A program made the position numbers and the translations under genes. DNA of 6,767 nucleotides from Bacilli bacterium (GTDB lineage: Bacteria; Bacillota_I; Bacilli_A; RFN20; CAG-826): NCBI GenBank assembly GCA_017531065.1, contig JAFXLR010000167.1, positions 1 to 6,767 of the forward strand, in the 5' to 3' direction. Under the pieces are notes generated by a model. The model searched no databases and was not told where the DNA came from. It worked only from the letters and a program-made list of their open reading frames with translations. Position 1 is the stretch's first letter. The number at the start of each line of letters is the position of its first letter. Shown here piece after piece: positions 5,102 through 6,767 of the stretch.

Positions 5102-5890
5102 ATGAAGAAACAATTACTCTTATTCCCTTTATTCGCTCTTTTGCTTGTCGGTTGTGGCCACGAGGAGCTTATTCCGCCAGACGGCACACCAGAACCTTTG
5201 TGGACGAGCGTCAGCGAATCTACTCAAGGGACCGAATCCTTAGAAGAGAGTTCTAGCAGTCTTTCTACTTCCGCTTCATCTAGCCATAGCAGCAAAGAGG
5301 AAGAATCAAGCTCAAGCATACACGTTCCAGACTTCCCTCCTGGAGTAAAAAAGCCAGTCGTCTACTTCTACCCTGAGGAAGAAATGGATCTTACCGTTAC
5401 TTTCTATGACGAAGATAGACTCATGACCACCTATCCTAAGTATGAAGGTGGTTGGAACATCCATCTTAAGGAAGATGGCACTTTCACAACCGGAGAGAGT
5501 GACAGAGAGTATTACGCCCTATTCTTCGATGAGGTTCCTAACTATACCTGTAACTTCACTGAAGGTTTCTACGTTACCAAAGATAACGCGATATCCTTCT
5601 TAGAAGAGAAGATGGACTATATGGGATTCACAAACCGTGAGACCGATGAGTTCATCATGTACTGGCTCCCGATCCTTGAGAGCAATGAGAAATCTCTCGT
5701 TTACTTTGAGCAAACCGAAGAGAGAAACGAGGAATGCCCATTAGGCTTCTCAGTAGAGCCGGACACTCTTATCAGAACGATCATCCACATCAAGAAAGTG
5801 AATGAGCCTACCTATATACAAGAACAAACCTTAACCCATTATGAAAGAAACGGATTCACCGTCACCGAATGGGGTGGAATCGAACACTAA
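5102..5890 (+). CDS. Tandem-array lipoprotein 2, EWGG-tail domain, long Ser-rich stalk
   Basis: The 262-aa paralogue of the gene before it has a lipobox LVGC with Cys18, a stalk of about 65 residues (19-83) containing Ser runs such as EESSSSLSTSASSSHSS, and then the 179-residue domain (84-262). It aligns with copy 1 without gaps. The central block from EGFYVTK to TEERNE is nearly identical to copy 1; differences cluster in the first third of the domain and in the stalk. Cys150 and Cys212 are both present and could form a disulphide. AGGAGG lies directly after the previous stop and about 7 nt before the ATG, so translation is probably coupled within an operon. Function is unknown. Confidence 0.9.
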   Translation: MKKQLLLFPLFALLLVGCGHEELIPPDGTPEPLWTSVSESTQGTESLEESSSSLSTSASSSHSSKEEESSSSIHVPDFPPGVKKPVVYFYPEEEMDLTVTFYDEDRLMTTYPKYEGGWNIHLKEDGTFTTGESDREYYALFFDEVPNYTCNFTEGFYVTKDNAISFLEEKMDYMGFTNRETDEFIMYWLPILESNEKSLVYFEQTEERNEECPLGFSVEPDTLIRTIIHIKKVNEPTYIQEQTLTHYERNGFTVTEWGGIEH

Positions 5891-5904
5891 AGAGGCAAAA
5901 CCTT

Positions 5905-6528
5905 ATGAAGAAACAATTACTACTGATTCCTTTTGCCACTCTCCTACTTGGAGGGTGCGGAAGGCCAGCGTCAGACGTACCAGTCAAAAAGCCAATCATC
6001 TACTTCTATCCTGAAAAAGAGATGGACCTTGAAGTCAAATTCCTTTCTGATGAGAGGCTTTTGACCACATATCCTAAGTATGATGATGGCTGGGATATCC
6101 ATCTCAAAGAAGATGGAACCTTCACTGTTCCTGGAAGTGATAGAGAGTATTACGCCCTCTTCTTCGATGAGAAACCTAATTACGTCTGTGACTTCGATGA
6201 AGGGTTCTATGTCACTAAGGAGAACGCTATAACGTTCTTAGAGGAAAAGATGGATTTCATTGGCTATACGAATAGAGAGGTCGATGAATTCATCATGTTC
6301 TGGCTACCAGTCCTTGAAAACAATGAGAAGTCCCTTGTCTACTTTGAGCAGACCGAGGAAAGGAATGAAGAATGTCCTCTACTCTTCTCCGTTGAACCTG
6401 AAACCCTTATCAGAACGATCATCCATATCAAGAAGGTTGATGAAGCCACTTCCATAAAAGAGCAAGAGCTTCGTCACTACGAAAGAAAAGGCTTCACCGT
6501 CACTGAGTGGGGCGGAACCGAACACTAA
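5905..6528 (+). CDS. Tandem-array lipoprotein 3, EWGG-tail domain, minimal stalk
   Basis: The 207-aa paralogue starts MKKQLLLIPFATLLLGGC (lipobox LGGC, Cys18). Only about 10 residues, GRPASDVPVK, separate the anchor Cys from KPIIYFYP, so the 179-residue domain (29-207) sits almost on the membrane. Cys95 and Cys157 match the pair in copy 2. The frame is open further upstream, to 5869 inside copy 2, but the ATG at 5905 is chosen because it has AGAGG 9 nt upstream and yields the signal peptide. The gap to copy 2 is 14 nt and to copy 4 is 12 nt, consistent with one transcript. Function is unknown. Confidence 0.9.
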   Translation: MKKQLLLIPFATLLLGGCGRPASDVPVKKPIIYFYPEKEMDLEVKFLSDERLLTTYPKYDDGWDIHLKEDGTFTVPGSDREYYALFFDEKPNYVCDFDEGFYVTKENAITFLEEKMDFIGYTNREVDEFIMFWLPVLENNEKSLVYFEQTEERNEECPLLFSVEPETLIRTIIHIKKVDEATSIKEQELRHYERKGFTVTEWGGTEH

Positions 6529-6540
6529 GGAGAAACGCAT

Positions 6541-6767
6541 ATGAAGAAACAATTGTTAATCTTCCCTTTGCTTGGACTTTTGCTAGGAAGCTGTGGGACG
6601 ACAGATGCCACTTCATCCTCTTCAAGCGTAGAGGATACTTGTTCAAACACATATGATTACGATCACCTTGTCCCTTTGAAGCCGATCATCTACTTCTACC
6701 CTGAAGAAGAGATTGATCTAAAGGTCACATACGTTCAAGATGAAAGACTTTTGACCACCTACCCTAA
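6541..6767 (+). CDS. Tandem-array lipoprotein 4, partial; 3' end outside window
   Basis: The visible 75 codons begin MKKQLLIFPLLGLLLGSC (lipobox LGSC, Cys18). A stalk of about 28 residues follows with a run of five Ser and an extra Cys34, then the start of the shared domain: KPIIYFYPEEEIDL and DERLLTTYP. The AAGGAG ribosome site overlaps the stop codon of copy 3, which points to coupled translation. The stalk length lies between those of copies 2 and 3. The rest of the domain should continue past the right edge, and further copies may follow. Confidence 0.88.
   Translation, partial: MKKQLLIFPLLGLLLGSCGTTDATSSSSSVEDTCSNTYDYDHLVPLKPIIYFYPEEEIDLKVTYVQDERLLTTYP

Larger units (their letters stand above)
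4304..6767 (+). repeat. Tandem array of four or more paralogous lipoprotein genes
   Basis: Four consecutive genes share the MKKQ-type signal peptide with lipidated Cys always at residue 18 and the same C-terminal domain. Intergenic gaps are 15, 14 and 12 nt, each carrying a purine-rich ribosome site. Nucleotide identity is patchy: 58 of 59 bases match between 4835-4893 and 5639-5697, while other parts have diverged at many synonymous sites. This indicates repeated duplication, perhaps with later gene conversion. Confidence 0.88.

Overview
The window reads as chromosomal DNA of a monoderm Gram-positive bacterium. Strong AGGAGG-type ribosome sites, lipobox signal peptides with Ser-rich stalks, a degenerate Listeria-Bacteroides-type repeat and a bidirectional hairpin terminator all fit Bacillota, perhaps an uncultured gut Bacilli lineage (inference). 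Stops are TAA or TAG and Trp is TGG, so the standard bacterial code works. No tRNA, rRNA, CRISPR array, transposase or integrase is visible.

Layout. (1) 1-339: the last 112 codons of GMP synthase (guaA, + strand), followed by a textbook hairpin terminator. (2) 348-2342: a two-gene, leftward-transcribed cassette bounded by two perfect 40-bp copies of that terminator. It carries a 464-aa protein with a PD-(D/E)XK nuclease signature and a very acidic 136-aa partner, with its own promoter inside the right repeat. Removing one repeat plus the cassette restores a simple guaA-terminator-aminotransferase convergent pair with a 57-bp gap. I therefore read it as an inserted accessory module, most plausibly a nuclease-based defence or toxin/immunity-type unit that has not been named. 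(3) 2352-3572 (-): a fold-type-I PLP aminotransferase of the aspartate/aromatic kind. (4) 3573-3729: a divergent intergenic region with a 16-bp perfect palindrome. (5) 3730-4236 (+): a small lipoprotein with a Ser-rich stalk and a degenerate Flg_new-like domain. (6) 4304 to the right edge (+): a tandem array of at least four paralogous lipoproteins spaced 12-15 nt apart. The three complete copies have an exactly 179-residue C-terminal domain without indels, joined to the lipid-anchor Cys by stalks of very different length. The fourth copy runs off the window.

The two parts that do not look like housekeeping are the terminator-flanked nuclease cassette and the lipoprotein array. The first looks like recent acquisition at the guaA 3' end. 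The second looks like local duplication with stalk variation, giving one surface domain held at several distances from the membrane.
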